Shown: in pieces, positions 53,590 through 62,920 of the stretch
Numbering within the stretch: position 1 is the first letter of the stretch
Layout: each line of letters starts with the position of its first letter
Source of the DNA: Companilactobacillus nuruki
Lineage (GTDB): Bacteria; Bacillota; Bacilli; Lactobacillales; Lactobacillaceae
Direction of reading: 5' to 3'
DNA: 64,000 bases
NCBI RefSeq assembly: GCF_002872255.1
Contig: NZ_NIPR01000008.1
Span: 46,202-110,201 of the forward strand
The notes under the pieces: generated by a model
What the model was told of the DNA's origin: nothing
What the model saw: only the letters and a program-made list of their open reading frames with translations
Database searches by the model: none
Made by a program: the position numbers and the translations under genes

Positions 53590-53617
53590 TTGTAATATAC
53601 TACATATGTGCTATACT
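53590..53617 (+). promoter_or_regulatory. Promoter of the HTH-clpL operon
   Basis: -35 TTGTAA (53590-53595), 16-base spacer, -10 TATACT (53612-53617). No CtsR direct repeat (GGTCAAA type) and no CIRCE element is visible around it; a weak dyad AGAAGTGATGCTTCACACTT lies just upstream. Confidence 0.5.
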
Positions 53618-53641
53618 ATTGATTGTGGAGGTTGAAGAAAG

Positions 53642-53863
53642 ATGAGAATAGATATCAAATCATACTTAGAAGATAACGATTTAACGATATATGTAATAGC
53701 CAAGAAAAGTGGGTATGGTTATACGACTCTGCATAAATCTTTCAACAAAAAACAATCCTCCGCCACATCTATCAATTTGCGCGATATAGAGGCAATTGCC
53801 AAAGCGCAGGATACCGAAATGTGGAGAGTTCTGCGTGAATTGGAATTGCATTACTTAAGATGA
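53642..53863 (+). CDS. Small helix-turn-helix protein upstream of clpL
   Basis: 73 residues with an XRE/Cro-like helix-turn-helix: [20 protein letters not shown] (helices 1-2), [12 protein letters not shown] (recognition helix), then [12 protein letters not shown]. It starts with an ATG shortly after GGAGG (53627-53631) and ends 13 bases before clpL, so the two are co-transcribed. An autoregulatory or clpL-controlling role is inferred from position only; no named family is certain. Confidence 0.65.
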   Translation: MRIDIKSYLEDNDLTIYVIAKKSGYGYTTLHKSFNKKQSSATSINLRDIEAIAKAQDTEMWRVLRELELHYLR

Positions 53864-53876
53864 GGAGGCTTTATAT

Positions 53877-55967
53877 ATGGCAAGATCATTTTGGGATGAA
53901 GATCCATTTAACGACAATATGGACGAAATTTTTAATAGATTAATGGGTCAACAAAATAATTCACAGGCTAAATATTATGTGAATGGTAAAGAGTTGACTC
54001 CTGAAGAATTAGCAAAATATCAAGAGGCCAGAACTGCTGGAAAGAATATTCCGGTAAGTGAAGGCAATAAAAAGAAAAATGGCACTATGTTAGAGAAGCT
54101 CGGACGTAACTTAACGCAAGAGGCTAAAGAAGGTCTACTTGATCCGGTTATCGGACGTGATAAAGAGATTCAAGAAACAGCAGAGGTTTTAAGCCGCAGA
54201 ACTAAGAATAATCCAATCTTAGTTGGTGATGCTGGTGTTGGTAAGACAGCAGTTGTTGAAGGACTTGCTCAAGCAATTGTTAAGGGTAATGTTCCAGAAG
54301 CAATCAAAGATAAACAGATTGTTTCAATTGATGTATCAGCACTTGAGGCCGGGACTCAATATCGTGGATCATTTGAAGAGAATATTCAAAAATTACTGGA
54401 TGAAGTAAAGAAAGCCGGTAATGTGGTTTTGTTCTTTGATGAAATCCATCAAATCATTGGTGCAGGTTCAGCTGGTGCTGATTCTGGCAGTAAAGGTTTG
54501 GCAGATATTATTAAACCTGCTTTGAGTAGAGGTGAAATTTCAATTATTGGTGCGACAACTCAAGATGAGTATCGTAACACTATTATGAAGGATGCCGCTT
54601 TAGCTAGAAGATTTAATGACGTAACGATCAATGAACCAAGTAAAAAAGCTACCGTTGCTATTTTGAAGGGATTACGCAGTGCTTATGAGAACCATCATCA
54701 TGTGAAATTACCTGATGATGTCTTAAAGGCAGCTGTTGATTATTCAGTTCAATATATTCCACAGAGATCTTTACCAGACAAGGCGATTGATCTGATCGAT
54801 ATGACAGCAGCACATTTGGCTGCAAAAAATCCTGTTACTGATAAAGTTAGTTTAGAAAAAGATTTAAAACAAGCTCAAAAAGCTAAGGACGATGCAGCGG
54901 CTAAAGAAGATTTTGAAAAGGCTGCAAATCTAAAAAAGAAGATTGAAGAAATTCAAGCCAAATTAGACAAGGGCGATAGTCATGATGAACCAGTTGCTGA
55001 TGTAAATGATATTGCAGCTTCAGTTCAAAGATTAACTGGAGTACCTGTTTCTCAAATGGGTGCTAGCGATATTGAAAGACTAAAAGGTATGGGCAAACGA
55101 CTTAAAGATAAGGTTATTGGCCAAGATGAAGCCGTAGATATGGTTGTTAGAGCTATTCGTCGTAATAGAGCCGGTTTCGATGAAGGCAATCGTCCAATTG
55201 GTAGTTTCTTATTTGTTGGACCTACCGGAGTTGGTAAAACTGAATTAGTAAAACAACTAGCACAAGATATGTTTGGCTCAAAGAGCGCCATTGTTCGTTT
55301 GGATATGAGTGAATATTCAGACCTAACAGCGGTATCTAAATTGATTGGAACTACAGCTGGTTATGTGGGTTATGAAGATAACGGGAATACATTGACTGAA
55401 AAAGTTCGTCGTAATCCATATTCAATTGTCTTACTAGATGAAATTGAAAAGGCAAATCCCCAAGTGCTTACTTTATTACTACAAGTTATGGATGATGGGC
55501 GTTTGACGGATGGTCAAGGTAATGTGGTTGATTTTAAGAATACAATTATCATTGCTACATCAAATGCTGGCTTCGGTAATGACAGTAATAAGGATGAAAA
55601 AATAATGGACAAATTAGCACCATACTTCCGTCCAGAATTCTTGAATAGATTCAATGGTATTGTTGAGTTTACTCATTTATCTAAGAAAGATTTGAATCAA
55701 ATTGTTGAGCTTTTACTTGATGATGTAAACCGTAACTTGGCCAAGAAGCAGATTACTCTAGAAGTAACTCCTGAAGCTAAGGAATGGTTGATCGATGAAG
55801 GATATGATGAAGCCATGGGTGCACGGCCACTGCGTCGAGTAATTGAGCAACAAATTAGAGATAAAGTTGCTGAGTTCTATCTTGACCATATTGATGCCAA
55901 GAATTTGAAGGCAGATTTGGTTGATGGAACTATTGAGATTTCAGAGGAGTCAGTTGTTAAAAAATAA
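53877..55967 (+). CDS. clpL: Clp family ATPase ClpL
   Basis: 696-residue HSP100 chaperone with two AAA+ modules: Walker [10 protein letters not shown] near residue 117 with [13 protein letters not shown], and Walker [10 protein letters not shown] near 445 with [12 protein letters not shown] short middle coiled coil ([25 protein letters not shown], shortened here: about 330-360) separates them. The N-terminus ([35 protein letters not shown]) lacks the Clp_N repeats and zinc finger of ClpC/ClpE, matching ClpL, a disaggregase of lactic acid bacteria linked to heat and acid tolerance. AGGAGG precedes the ATG. Confidence 0.92.
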   Translation: MARSFWDEDPFNDNMDEIFNRLMGQQNNSQAKYYVNGKELTPEELAKYQEARTAGKNIPVSEGNKKKNGTMLEKLGRNLTQEAKEGLLDPVIGRDKEIQETAEVLSRRTKNNPILVGDAGVGKTAVVEGLAQAIVKGNVPEAIKDKQIVSIDVSALEAGTQYRGSFEENIQKLLDEVKKAGNVVLFFDEIHQIIGAGSAGADSGSKGLADIIKPALSRGEISIIGATTQDEYRNTIMKDAALARRFNDVTINEPSKKATVAILKGLRSAYENHHHVKLPDDVLKAAVDYSVQYIPQRSLPDKAIDLIDMTAAHLAAKNPVTDKVSLEKDLKQAQKAKDDAAAKEDFEKAANLKKKIEEIQAKLDKGDSHDEPVADVNDIAASVQRLTGVPVSQMGASDIERLKGMGKRLKDKVIGQDEAVDMVVRAIRRNRAGFDEGNRPIGSFLFVGPTGVGKTELVKQLAQDMFGSKSAIVRLDMSEYSDLTAVSKLIGTTAGYVGYEDNGNTLTEKVRRNPYSIVLLDEIEKANPQVLTLLLQVMDDGRLTDGQGNVVDFKNTIIIATSNAGFGNDSNKDEKIMDKLAPYFRPEFLNRFNGIVEFTHLSKKDLNQIVELLLDDVNRNLAKKQITLEVTPEAKEWLIDEGYDEAMGARPLRRVIEQQIRDKVAEFYLDHIDAKNLKADLVDGTIEISEESVVKK

Positions 55968-55974
55968 ATAAATT

Positions 55975-56017
55975 AAAAACGTCTCATAATTATTTTTAAT
56001 AATTATGAGACGTTTTT
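55975..56017 (+). terminator. Terminator of the HTH-clpL operon
   Basis: 20-bp stem AAAAACGTCTCATAATTATT (55975-55994) with 55998-56017; possibly bidirectional. Confidence 0.87.
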
Positions 56018-56070
56018 GTGTGTAGATTCTAATTTTTATTTTGTAGATGTTAATTTCATTAATGATCATA

Positions 56071-56625
56071 TTAATTAAATAATTTTTTAATTCCTGGTTT
56101 CATTATCTGCCATAATTCCTCAAAATGTACTTGAGTTTGATCATTCCAAGTTTTCGCATATTTAGGTGATGAAAAAGTTGCAAAAGCACGCATTATGGTT
56201 TGCAAATCCTTCAAATTGGAGTATTTCAGTGCATTACTAAGACTATTATTTAAATCATTGAGATGAATTTCGAGTGCTTTAGGATTGTCATCAATGTAAG
56301 CTGTATAAATTCCAAACATTATAGGATCATTTTGATAAGCTAGCATTTTTTGACGTGTCAGAATCCATAACCAATCATGCAAAATATCAGTTTTATTTGT
56401 ATAGGCAGTAGTATTGAATGGAAAAAGATCTTTCAAAATATCATCTAGCCATGTTAGGGACAGAGATGTCCAGAGATCCTGTTTATTTTTAAAATGTTTA
56501 TAAAGTGCAGCATGACTGATACCTAGTTCTTGTCCAACCTTTGCAAGTGTAACTTTTTGCATACCTTGTTTTTCTACTAGTTGTTGAGCAGTTTTTAAGA
56601 TAAGTTCCTTTGTTATTTTTCCCAT
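56071..56625 (-). CDS. TetR-family transcriptional regulator
   Basis: 184-residue TetR regulator: DNA-binding domain 1-50 (ILKTAQQLVEKQGMQKVTLAKV, then ISHAALYKHFKNKQDLW) and a helical ligand domain. Divergent from an SDR gene at 56738; the shared region has two AGTTAC-N14-GTAAC dyads that are probable operators for both directions. Ligand unknown. Confidence 0.88.
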   Translation of the reverse strand: MGKITKELILKTAQQLVEKQGMQKVTLAKVGQELGISHAALYKHFKNKQDLWTSLSLTWLDDILKDLFPFNTTAYTNKTDILHDWLWILTRQKMLAYQNDPIMFGIYTAYIDDNPKALEIHLNDLNNSLSNALKYSNLKDLQTIMRAFATFSSPKYAKTWNDQTQVHFEELWQIMKPGIKKLFN

Positions 56626-56647
56626 AAAGAAAGTATAACATAAATTT

Positions 56648-56720
56648 AGTTACATTATTTGACTTTTGTAACTTAAACCATTAAACTAACTTTTAGTTAC
56701 AGAATTTTAAAAAAGTAACC
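56648..56720. promoter_or_regulatory. Two TetR-type operator dyads
   Basis: AGTTAC (56648-56653) -N14- GTAACT (56668-56673), and AGTTAC (56695-56700) -N14- GTAACC (56715-56720). Identical spacing and half-sites, centres 47 bp apart, in the gap between the TetR and SDR genes. Confidence 0.68.
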
Positions 56721-56737
56721 TAATTGGAGAAATTATT

Positions 56738-57529
56738 ATGAAATTAATAAATAATACAATTTTAATAACTGGTGGAACTTCAGGTATAGGTCTAGGCCTG
56801 GCGGAAGAAATGGCTAACCGTGATAATCAAATTATTGTAGTTGGAAGAAATCAAGATAAACTTAATTCTGTTAAAAGGAAACATCCAAAGTTTGGAATTT
56901 ATCAGGCAGATGTTAGTAACATTGCTGATATTGAAAAATTAAGCATGAAGGTTAAAACTGATTTTCCGCAACTTAACATGCTTATTAACTCGGCTGGAAT
57001 CATGTCACCATTTGATTTGTTAGATCCAGCAGTTTCAGTAGATAGCCTAATTTCGGATATTCAAGTTGATTTAATTGGTACTGTTGCAGTGGATAAATTG
57101 TTTTTACCACAATTAAAAGAACAAGAAGAATCAATGATTGTTAATATTTCATCCGGTTTAGCAAATATTAGTTCAGCAGCACATCCCACTTATTCAGCTT
57201 CCAAGGCAGGAGTACATATGTTTACATCGGCCTTACGTGACCAATTACGTTATGCGGGAGTGGACAATATTCATATTATGGAGCTTGTGCCACCATTGGT
57301 ATCTGAAACTAACCTAGAACCTGGTTCAAATAGTATCAGCGGTAATGGTGATATGAAGCTGGTGGATCTGATTAAAGAAACTATTGACGGAATGGAGAAC
57401 AATGAGATGAGAGTTAATGCTGGTGCAGCAGCAGCGCTTAGAAAGGCCGGTCAAACCAATCCTGATAATACTGAATGGGATATGGCAAAAATGATGTTAC
57501 CAGAATATTTTCCTAATGGTTTATACTAG
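56738..57529 (+). CDS. Short-chain dehydrogenase/reductase (DltE-like)
   Basis: 263-residue classical SDR oxidoreductase with intact motifs: TGGTSGIGLGLAEEMA (cofactor loop, residues 11-26), INSAGIMSP, IVNISSGLA (catalytic Ser region) and YSASKAGVHMFT (catalytic Tyr-x3-Lys). Similar to DltE-annotated proteins of lactobacilli, whose substrate is unknown. Likely repressed by the divergent TetR regulator and co-transcribed with the TMEM175 channel gene 20 bases downstream. SD GGAG at 56725-56728. Confidence 0.87.
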   Translation: MKLINNTILITGGTSGIGLGLAEEMANRDNQIIVVGRNQDKLNSVKRKHPKFGIYQADVSNIADIEKLSMKVKTDFPQLNMLINSAGIMSPFDLLDPAVSVDSLISDIQVDLIGTVAVDKLFLPQLKEQEESMIVNISSGLANISSAAHPTYSASKAGVHMFTSALRDQLRYAGVDNIHIMELVPPLVSETNLEPGSNSISGNGDMKLVDLIKETIDGMENNEMRVNAGAAAALRKAGQTNPDNTEWDMAKMMLPEYFPNGLY

Positions 57530-57549
57530 TTTTAAATAGGGGGGATTTA

Positions 57550-58116
57550 ATGTCAAAAGGACGAGTAGAAGCTTTTACTGACGGAGTTATTGCAATTATT
57601 TTGACAATATTAGTATTGGATATAAAGTTGCCAGATAAATACTCTTGGAATGTTCTCTGGGATGTAAAGATGCAATTTTTTACTTATGTGGCAAGCTTTT
57701 TCTTGGTGGCGATGATCTGGAATCAGCATCATCAAATGTTTGCTAAAGTTAAACGAATCGACGGGAGAGTGATGTGGGCTAATATATTAATGCTTTTTTG
57801 GCTATCGCTGATTCCGGTGGCATCTAGTTGGTATGGTCGTAATATCGTATCTAAGCCAGCAGGAGTATTGTTTGCTGTGATAGTGATATTCTTCAATCTG
57901 GCTTTTCTATGGTTAAACCATTGCTTACAACTTGCAAATAAAAATGAACTAGTTTTTAAGAAGAAAGATACTTTTGATCGACGCAGTCAATTATCATTGA
58001 TAATTAATTTGGCAAGTATTATTATCGGATATTTATTTCCAGAATTTGTATTACTCGCCACAGTGTTGAATGCAGTTATTTGGGCAATACCTATTAAATT
58101 AACGTTGGTGGACTAG
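57550..58116 (+). CDS. TMEM175-family potassium channel
   Basis: 188-residue membrane protein with six hydrophobic segments (about 11-24, 42-58, 74-92, 98-120, 146-162, 166-185). The N-terminal RVEAFTDGVIAIILTILVLD is the hallmark of bacterial TMEM175 channels, where the F-[S/T]-D stretch of helix 1 is conserved and pore-lining hydrophobic residues give weak K+ selectivity. Probable tetramer. Co-transcribed with the SDR gene, GGGGGGA upstream. Role in K+ flux inferred from the family. Confidence 0.86.
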   Translation: MSKGRVEAFTDGVIAIILTILVLDIKLPDKYSWNVLWDVKMQFFTYVASFFLVAMIWNQHHQMFAKVKRIDGRVMWANILMLFWLSLIPVASSWYGRNIVSKPAGVLFAVIVIFFNLAFLWLNHCLQLANKNELVFKKKDTFDRRSQLSLIINLASIIIGYLFPEFVLLATVLNAVIWAIPIKLTLVD

Positions 58117-58117
58117 C

Positions 58118-58162
58118 AAAAAAGCTCGATAATCCTTTAATTAGGGATTGTCGAGCTTTTTT
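58118..58162. terminator. Bidirectional terminator between the TMEM175 and LysR genes
   Basis: AAAAAAGCTCGATAATCC pairs with GGGATTGTCGAGCTTTTTT around an 8-base loop; the last codons of the LysR gene lie within it. Confidence 0.85.
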
Positions 58163-59046
58163 TTGCCAAGAGTAAAGGCAGTTAGAATAGCGTTTAATAA
58201 TTTTTGTTGTTGGGGACTAAAGACTGATGACCTGCGATAGGCTAATCCAACTTTAAAAATGGGACTATTAGAATCGAGGATTGGAATGCTAGTTAATCTA
58301 GGATCATTAATAGTTATAGAATTACTCAATAGAGCGATTCCCATACCGTTGGCCACCATATTAATGACACTTTGTACTTCACTGGTTTCAAAGATTATTT
58401 TTGGTCGAATATGATTTATTTGAGATAAATATTTAAAGGCCTGTTTTTGGACAAAACTGTTTTTTAAGGAAATAAATTTTTGTGATTGTATATCCTTAAA
58501 ATAAAATCCCTTTGAATTAGCTAATCTATTGGTTTTAGGCATAATGATTGAAAAAGGCTGTTCATCAAAGGTAATCATTTTTATAGTTTCATCGGTAAAT
58601 TGATCTAAATAGCCTAATAATGCAACATCTAAATCTCCATTTTTTAAGTCTTTAAGTGTTGCAATTGACCCTTGGCTAATATGCATTACTTGTTGGAATA
58701 ATTCTGTAGGCAATTGTCGAGCAACTTTAGGCAAATAAGTGATTTCAATCAATGGAGGCATACCAATAATTAATTTATTTTCAATCCCATGAGCAATCTC
58801 AGATTGGGCCAATTTATAATCGGAAAGAATATTTTTACTATGTACTAGTAGCTTTTGTCCGGAATCTGTTAGCTTCAATGGTAAGTGTGGATTATCTCGA
58901 ATAATTAGATGGGTGTTAAATTCCCTTTCTAATCGCTGAATAGCGGCAGATACTGTTGGCTGACTTACTTTGAATTTTTCTGAAACTTTGGAGAAACTTT
59001 TTAACTGTATTAGGGAAACGAAATATTCTAAATCTTTGGTTCTCAT
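58141..59046 (-). CDS. LysR-family transcriptional regulator
   Basis: 301-residue LysR regulator: helix-turn-helix at 1-60 (FVSLIQLKSFSKVSEKFKVS, QPTVSAAIQRLEREF) and a LysR substrate-binding domain from about 90 on. Divergent from the TSUP permease at 59174, which it probably controls; the short gap of about 120 bases would hold the operator. Ligand unknown. Its 3' end is inside the terminator shared with the TMEM175 gene. Confidence 0.88.
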   Translation of the reverse strand: MRTKDLEYFVSLIQLKSFSKVSEKFKVSQPTVSAAIQRLEREFNTHLIIRDNPHLPLKLTDSGQKLLVHSKNILSDYKLAQSEIAHGIENKLIIGMPPLIEITYLPKVARQLPTELFQQVMHISQGSIATLKDLKNGDLDVALLGYLDQFTDETIKMITFDEQPFSIIMPKTNRLANSKGFYFKDIQSQKFISLKNSFVQKQAFKYLSQINHIRPKIIFETSEVQSVINMVANGMGIALLSNSITINDPRLTSIPILDSNSPIFKVGLAYRRSSVFSPQQQKLLNAILTAFTLGKKKLDNP

Positions 59047-59173
59047 GTTTATAACCTACTATGCTGGGATTTACAAATTTAGTATTATCAAATTCTATCT
59101 TAACACTGCTATTTGACTATGATATTAATCTAATTTTATTATGAAAACAAGTTAAGAAAGGATCGTGTTTTTA

Positions 59174-59947
59174 GTGTCGGTATTAGATTTGAATATTATT
59201 TTAATTGTAACAGGGATTTTAGCAGGAATTGTTAGTACGGCTGCAGGTTTGGCATCACTAGTTTCTTACCCGGTGCTGTTAGCTTTAGGGTTACCACCTG
59301 TTACTGCAAATGTAACCAATACATTGGGATTATTATTTACGAGTATTGGTGCAGTAGCTTCATCACAAAAGGAATTACATGGACACGCTAGGAGTTTGCG
59401 AGTCATACTTCCCCTAACATTATTAGGCAGCATTTTGGGTGCATTATTATTATTTATTATTCCTGAAGCTACTTTTGCTAAAATCGTACCTTTTTTTATC
59501 TTTATAGCGGCTATATTGGTTTTGATCCCTCATCATAATCAATTGTCTATTAATGAAAAAAAGGATATTTCAATTAGTAAAAAATTTTTAACATGGTTGG
59601 CGATATTTCTGATTGGTGGATATACGGGATACTTTGGAGCTGCTGGTGGTGTTTTGATGTTGTCGCTTTTTTCATGGACATCTAATGATACTTTTCCAGA
59701 ATATAATGCACAAAAAAATTTAGCTTTAGGATTGGCAAATATTGTTGCGGCAATTATTTATGTAACCAAAACTCCCATCCCTTGGAATAATGTTATATTC
59801 TTAGGCATAGGTTTTTTAGTAGGCGGTTTTTGGGGACCGAGAATTGTCCGTCATTTACCAACTCAGTTATTAAAAGTTTTAATCGGAATTGGAGCTTTGA
59901 TTTTAGCAGCTAGCTTATTTATGAAGGCTTATAAAATAATATTGTAA
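59174..59947 (+). CDS. TSUP-family (TauE/SafE) membrane permease
   Basis: 257-residue permease of the sulfite exporter/TSUP family with about eight spans. The duplicated family motif is visible: GILAGIVSTAAGLASLVSYPVLL (shown in part, residues about 13-35) and, in the second half, GGYTGYFGAAGGVLML near 153-168. TSUP proteins carry sulfite, organosulfonates or small organic anions; substrate unknown. AAAGGA (59157-59162) suits the GTG at 59174; a GTG at 59165 is too near. Divergent from the LysR gene. Confidence 0.82.
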   Translation: MSVLDLNIILIVTGILAGIVSTAAGLASLVSYPVLLALGLPPVTANVTNTLGLLFTSIGAVASSQKELHGHARSLRVILPLTLLGSILGALLLFIIPEATFAKIVPFFIFIAAILVLIPHHNQLSINEKKDISISKKFLTWLAIFLIGGYTGYFGAAGGVLMLSLFSWTSNDTFPEYNAQKNLALGLANIVAAIIYVTKTPIPWNNVIFLGIGFLVGGFWGPRIVRHLPTQLLKVLIGIGALILAASLFMKAYKIIL

Positions 59948-60249
59948 GTTTTGATGAAAATCTTTATCAAGTTAAAAGAATGAGAACGACTATTTAATTT
60001 TTTTTAAAGCAAACGTTTTACTAAAATTTTTATATAATTTGTAAAAATATATCTAGAATACGAACTATTGTGATGTAATTAAATCTATTTAAGTAATAAA
60101 TACGATTAATATCAACATAATTATATCAAAATACGAACATTATCAAGTGAAAATATATAAATGTTTCTAATTCTCTTGTAAAAACACGAATAATCTGTAA
60201 TACTATATAAGTTCGAAAAAGAGATTATTTTTTCTAAGGGGCGTTTATA
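59948..60249 (+). promoter_or_regulatory. Control region of the purine permease with candidate PurR boxes
   Basis: AT-rich gap without a gene. PurBox-like words (ACGAACAWT type) occur at 60057-60069, 60128-60143 and 60181-60194, plus an inverted one at 60207-60220; the last two face each other around a likely promoter (-35 TTGTAA at 60176-60181). No purine-riboswitch core could be recognised. PurR control of the permease is inferred. Confidence 0.5.
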
Positions 60250-61611
60250 GTGAATTCATTAGATAATAGAGGGAATTTAAGCTTTATGGAACGTTTATTC
60301 AATCTTGAAGAAGCTCAAACAAACGTTAAACGAGAGATACTGGCTGGTTTGACAACATTTGTTTCGATGGCTTATATATTATTTGTTAATCCGCAGGTTT
60401 TGGGAGACTCTGGGATGAACAAGGGAGCACTGTTCACAGCAACTGCTTTAACTGCTGTTGTTGGCTCAGTGTTAATGGGGATTTTAGCAAATTATCCAAT
60501 TGCTATTGCTCCAGGACTTGGTGATAATGCTTTTTTTAGTTATTCAGTAGTTATTGCGATGGGTATTCCTTGGCAAACTGCTATGGCTGGTGTTTTTGTT
60601 GCCAGTTTGATTTTCTTAGTACTTTCTTTAATGAAGATACGTGAGGTCGTTATTAATGCAATTCCAAAGGATTTGAAATTAGCCGTGGCGGCTGGGTTAG
60701 GTATTTTTATTGCCTTTGTTGGTCTTCAAGGTGGAGGGCTGATTACGGCAAGTAAGTCATCACTTGTCGCAATTGGTTCGTTTGCTACACCAACTACTTG
60801 GTTAACTATTACGGGCTTGTTAGTTACAGCTATTTTGATGGCTCGTAAGATTCCTGGTGCTATTTTTATTGGTATGGTCTTTACAACAGTTGTTGGATTG
60901 ATAACTAAGCTGATTCCAGCGCCATCACATATTGTTTCGGCAATTCCTAGTTTGAAACCAACATTTGGTGTCGGCGTTGCTCATATTGGCGATATTAGAG
61001 AACCACAACTATGGGCGGTTGTTATTATTTTCTTATTAGTAGCATTTTTTGATACTGCTGGTACTTTGATCGGTTTGGCTGAGCAAGTTGATGTTATGCA
61101 GGATAAAGATGGTAAGATGCCAAGAATTGGACATGCCTTAATGGCTGATTCAATTTCAATGGTAGCTGGATCTGTATTCGGTACTACACCACCAACAGCT
61201 TATGTTGAGTCATCAGCTGGTATCGCAGTCGGTGGTAGAACCGGTTTAACATCCATTACGGTTGGAGTATTGTTTGCTCTATCAATGTTCTTCTCACCAT
61301 TGTTGAGTGTCGTTACAAGTAATGTAACGGCTCCTGTATTGATTATCGTTGGTACATTAATGGCTCAATCAATGCGTGGAATTCAATGGGATAGATTTGA
61401 AATAGCACTACCTGCATTCTTAACGATTGTTGGTATGCCGTTGACTTATAATATTTCTTACGGTATTGCTTTTGGATTTCTAGTTTATCCAATTACGATG
61501 TTAGCAGCTGGTAAGAGAAAAGAAATTAATCCTATTATGTATGGATTGTTCATTGTTTTCGTAATTTTACTTTATATTATTAACATCTTGCCAAAAGCTA
61601 GTTTGGCATAG
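60250..61611 (+). CDS. NCS2 purine permease, AzgA type (guanine/hypoxanthine)
   Basis: 453-residue nucleobase permease with about 12-14 spans, AzgA/PbuG branch. Signatures: ILAGLTTFVSMAYILFVNP (residues 27-45), YPIAIAPGLGDNAFFSYSV, FFDTAGTLIGLAEQ and TTPPTAYVESSAGIAVGGRTG, shown in part; these line the purine-binding site. Probably imports guanine, hypoxanthine or adenine with protons. The start is a GTG with AAGGGGCG just upstream. Single gene; PurR-like boxes lie upstream and repeat copy B follows. Confidence 0.9.
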   Translation: MNSLDNRGNLSFMERLFNLEEAQTNVKREILAGLTTFVSMAYILFVNPQVLGDSGMNKGALFTATALTAVVGSVLMGILANYPIAIAPGLGDNAFFSYSVVIAMGIPWQTAMAGVFVASLIFLVLSLMKIREVVINAIPKDLKLAVAAGLGIFIAFVGLQGGGLITASKSSLVAIGSFATPTTWLTITGLLVTAILMARKIPGAIFIGMVFTTVVGLITKLIPAPSHIVSAIPSLKPTFGVGVAHIGDIREPQLWAVVIIFLLVAFFDTAGTLIGLAEQVDVMQDKDGKMPRIGHALMADSISMVAGSVFGTTPPTAYVESSAGIAVGGRTGLTSITVGVLFALSMFFSPLLSVVTSNVTAPVLIIVGTLMAQSMRGIQWDRFEIALPAFLTIVGMPLTYNISYGIAFGFLVYPITMLAAGKRKEINPIMYGLFIVFVILLYIINILPKASLA

Positions 61612-61688
61612 AGTGAGAAATGTTCAACCTGTGAATATTAGAACTGAGTCGATTTTAGTTTTTGTTTCAGGCTGTATAATTTACTAGC

Positions 61689-61786
61689 TATTAAAATAGT
61701 TTTAGTTATTCAAATAAAATAGTCTGTATTGGTTTTCAGCAATGTTTGCGAAAGAACATAGTTGATATCAGTACAGACTATTTTTG
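61689..61786. repeat. Intergenic hairpin repeat, copy B
   Basis: Arms 61716-61733 and 61767-61784 share AATAGTCTGTATTG with copies A and C. Two positions differ between arms but remain pairable as U-G/G-U in RNA. About 27 bases before the stem (AAAATAGTTTTAGTT) are shared with copy C. Confidence 0.85.
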
Positions 61787-61876
61787 ATTATTTAAGTGAC
61801 CCAGTAATTAAGACTATTTGTTGAACCAATATCTTTTTGTAATACCTTTAAAATGCAATCAATAACCCCAAAGCTG

Positions 61877-61902
61877 TATAATAATATCTGTAAGCGCACG
61901 CA
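61877..61902 (+). promoter_or_regulatory. dhaK promoter -10 and cre-like site
   Basis: -10 TATAAT (61877-61882) is followed by TGTAAGCGCACGCA (61889-61902), which fits the CcpA site consensus with one or two mismatches and covers the likely transcription start. The -35 is weak. Confidence 0.6.
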
Positions 61903-61914
61903 AGGAGGACTTTT

Positions 61915-62907
61915 ATGAAGAAAATTATTAATAATGTTGAGGATATTGTGCCTGAAATGATTTCAGGGCTTGTAAAAACCAATTCAGATTTAGTAAGACA
62001 GATTGAAGGAACAACTGCTGTAGTTAGAAATGATGCCAAGTTTAGTGATAATAAACAAGTTGGTATTGTTTCTGGTGGTGGTAGTGGTCATGAACCATTG
62101 CATGCTGGCTACGTTGGTGATGGAATGCTCAGTGCCGCTGTTGCTGGGGAAGTTTTTACATCTCCAACGCCGGATCAAATTTATGAGGCAATCAAAGCAG
62201 TTGATCAAGGCAAAGGTGTCTTGTTAATTGTTAAGAATTATTCCGGTGACGTGATGAATTTTGATATGGCTAAAGAAATGGCTGAAGCTGACGATATTGA
62301 GGTTCAAAGCATTATTGTCGATGATGATATTGCAGTCAAGAATAGTGAATTTACTCAAGGCAAACGTGGTGTTGCGGGAACTGCTTTGGTAGAAAAGATC
62401 ATTGGAGCAGCGGCTAGATCAGGTATGTCATTAAACGATTTGAAGGATTTGGGTCAAAAGGTTATTGATAATACTAAAACTATCGGAATTGCCCTGCACG
62501 CGGCAACTGTACCTGCTGTAGGACACCCTGGATTTGAATTAAAAGATGATGAAATTGAATATGGTATTGGAATCCACAATGAACGTGGATATGCAGTTGA
62601 AAAGATTCAACCATCAAAAGAATTAGCACATGAACTGATTGAAAAAATTTTGGCTGACTTCGATGACAAATCAGGAAATTTCGCTATTCTTGTAAACGGA
62701 ATGGGAGCAACTCCGTTGATGGAACAGTATATTTTTGCAAATGATGTATTGAATGAATTAGTGGATAAAAAAATTGATGTGAAATTTAGTAAAGTTGGAA
62801 ATTTGGTAACTTCGCTTGATATGCAAGGAATTTCTTTAACAATTATGAAAGCCGATAGTAGCTGGATCAATTACTTGAAAGAACCAGTTACAACTATCGC
62901 TTGGTAA
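61915..62907 (+). CDS. dhaK: Dihydroxyacetone kinase subunit DhaK
   Basis: 330-residue dihydroxyacetone-binding subunit of the PTS-dependent kinase DhaKLM. VSGGGSGHEPLHAGYVGDGM (residues 49-68) and the covalent substrate-binding H221 in IGIHNERGY are visible; normal length. It holds dihydroxyacetone while DhaL transfers phosphate from ADP/ATP bound within DhaL. Product dihydroxyacetone phosphate enters glycolysis, as in glycerol breakdown. AAGGAGG before the ATG; cre-like site at the promoter. dhaL follows 13 bases after the stop. Confidence 0.96.
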   Translation: MKKIINNVEDIVPEMISGLVKTNSDLVRQIEGTTAVVRNDAKFSDNKQVGIVSGGGSGHEPLHAGYVGDGMLSAAVAGEVFTSPTPDQIYEAIKAVDQGKGVLLIVKNYSGDVMNFDMAKEMAEADDIEVQSIIVDDDIAVKNSEFTQGKRGVAGTALVEKIIGAAARSGMSLNDLKDLGQKVIDNTKTIGIALHAATVPAVGHPGFELKDDEIEYGIGIHNERGYAVEKIQPSKELAHELIEKILADFDDKSGNFAILVNGMGATPLMEQYIFANDVLNELVDKKIDVKFSKVGNLVTSLDMQGISLTIMKADSSWINYLKEPVTTIAW

Positions 62908-62920
62908 AGGGAGAGTTTTG

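Noticed and set aside
59948..60249. Purine riboswitch before the AzgA-type permease
   Set aside because: The three-helix core with its conserved loop bases could not be found; PurBox-like words explain the region better.
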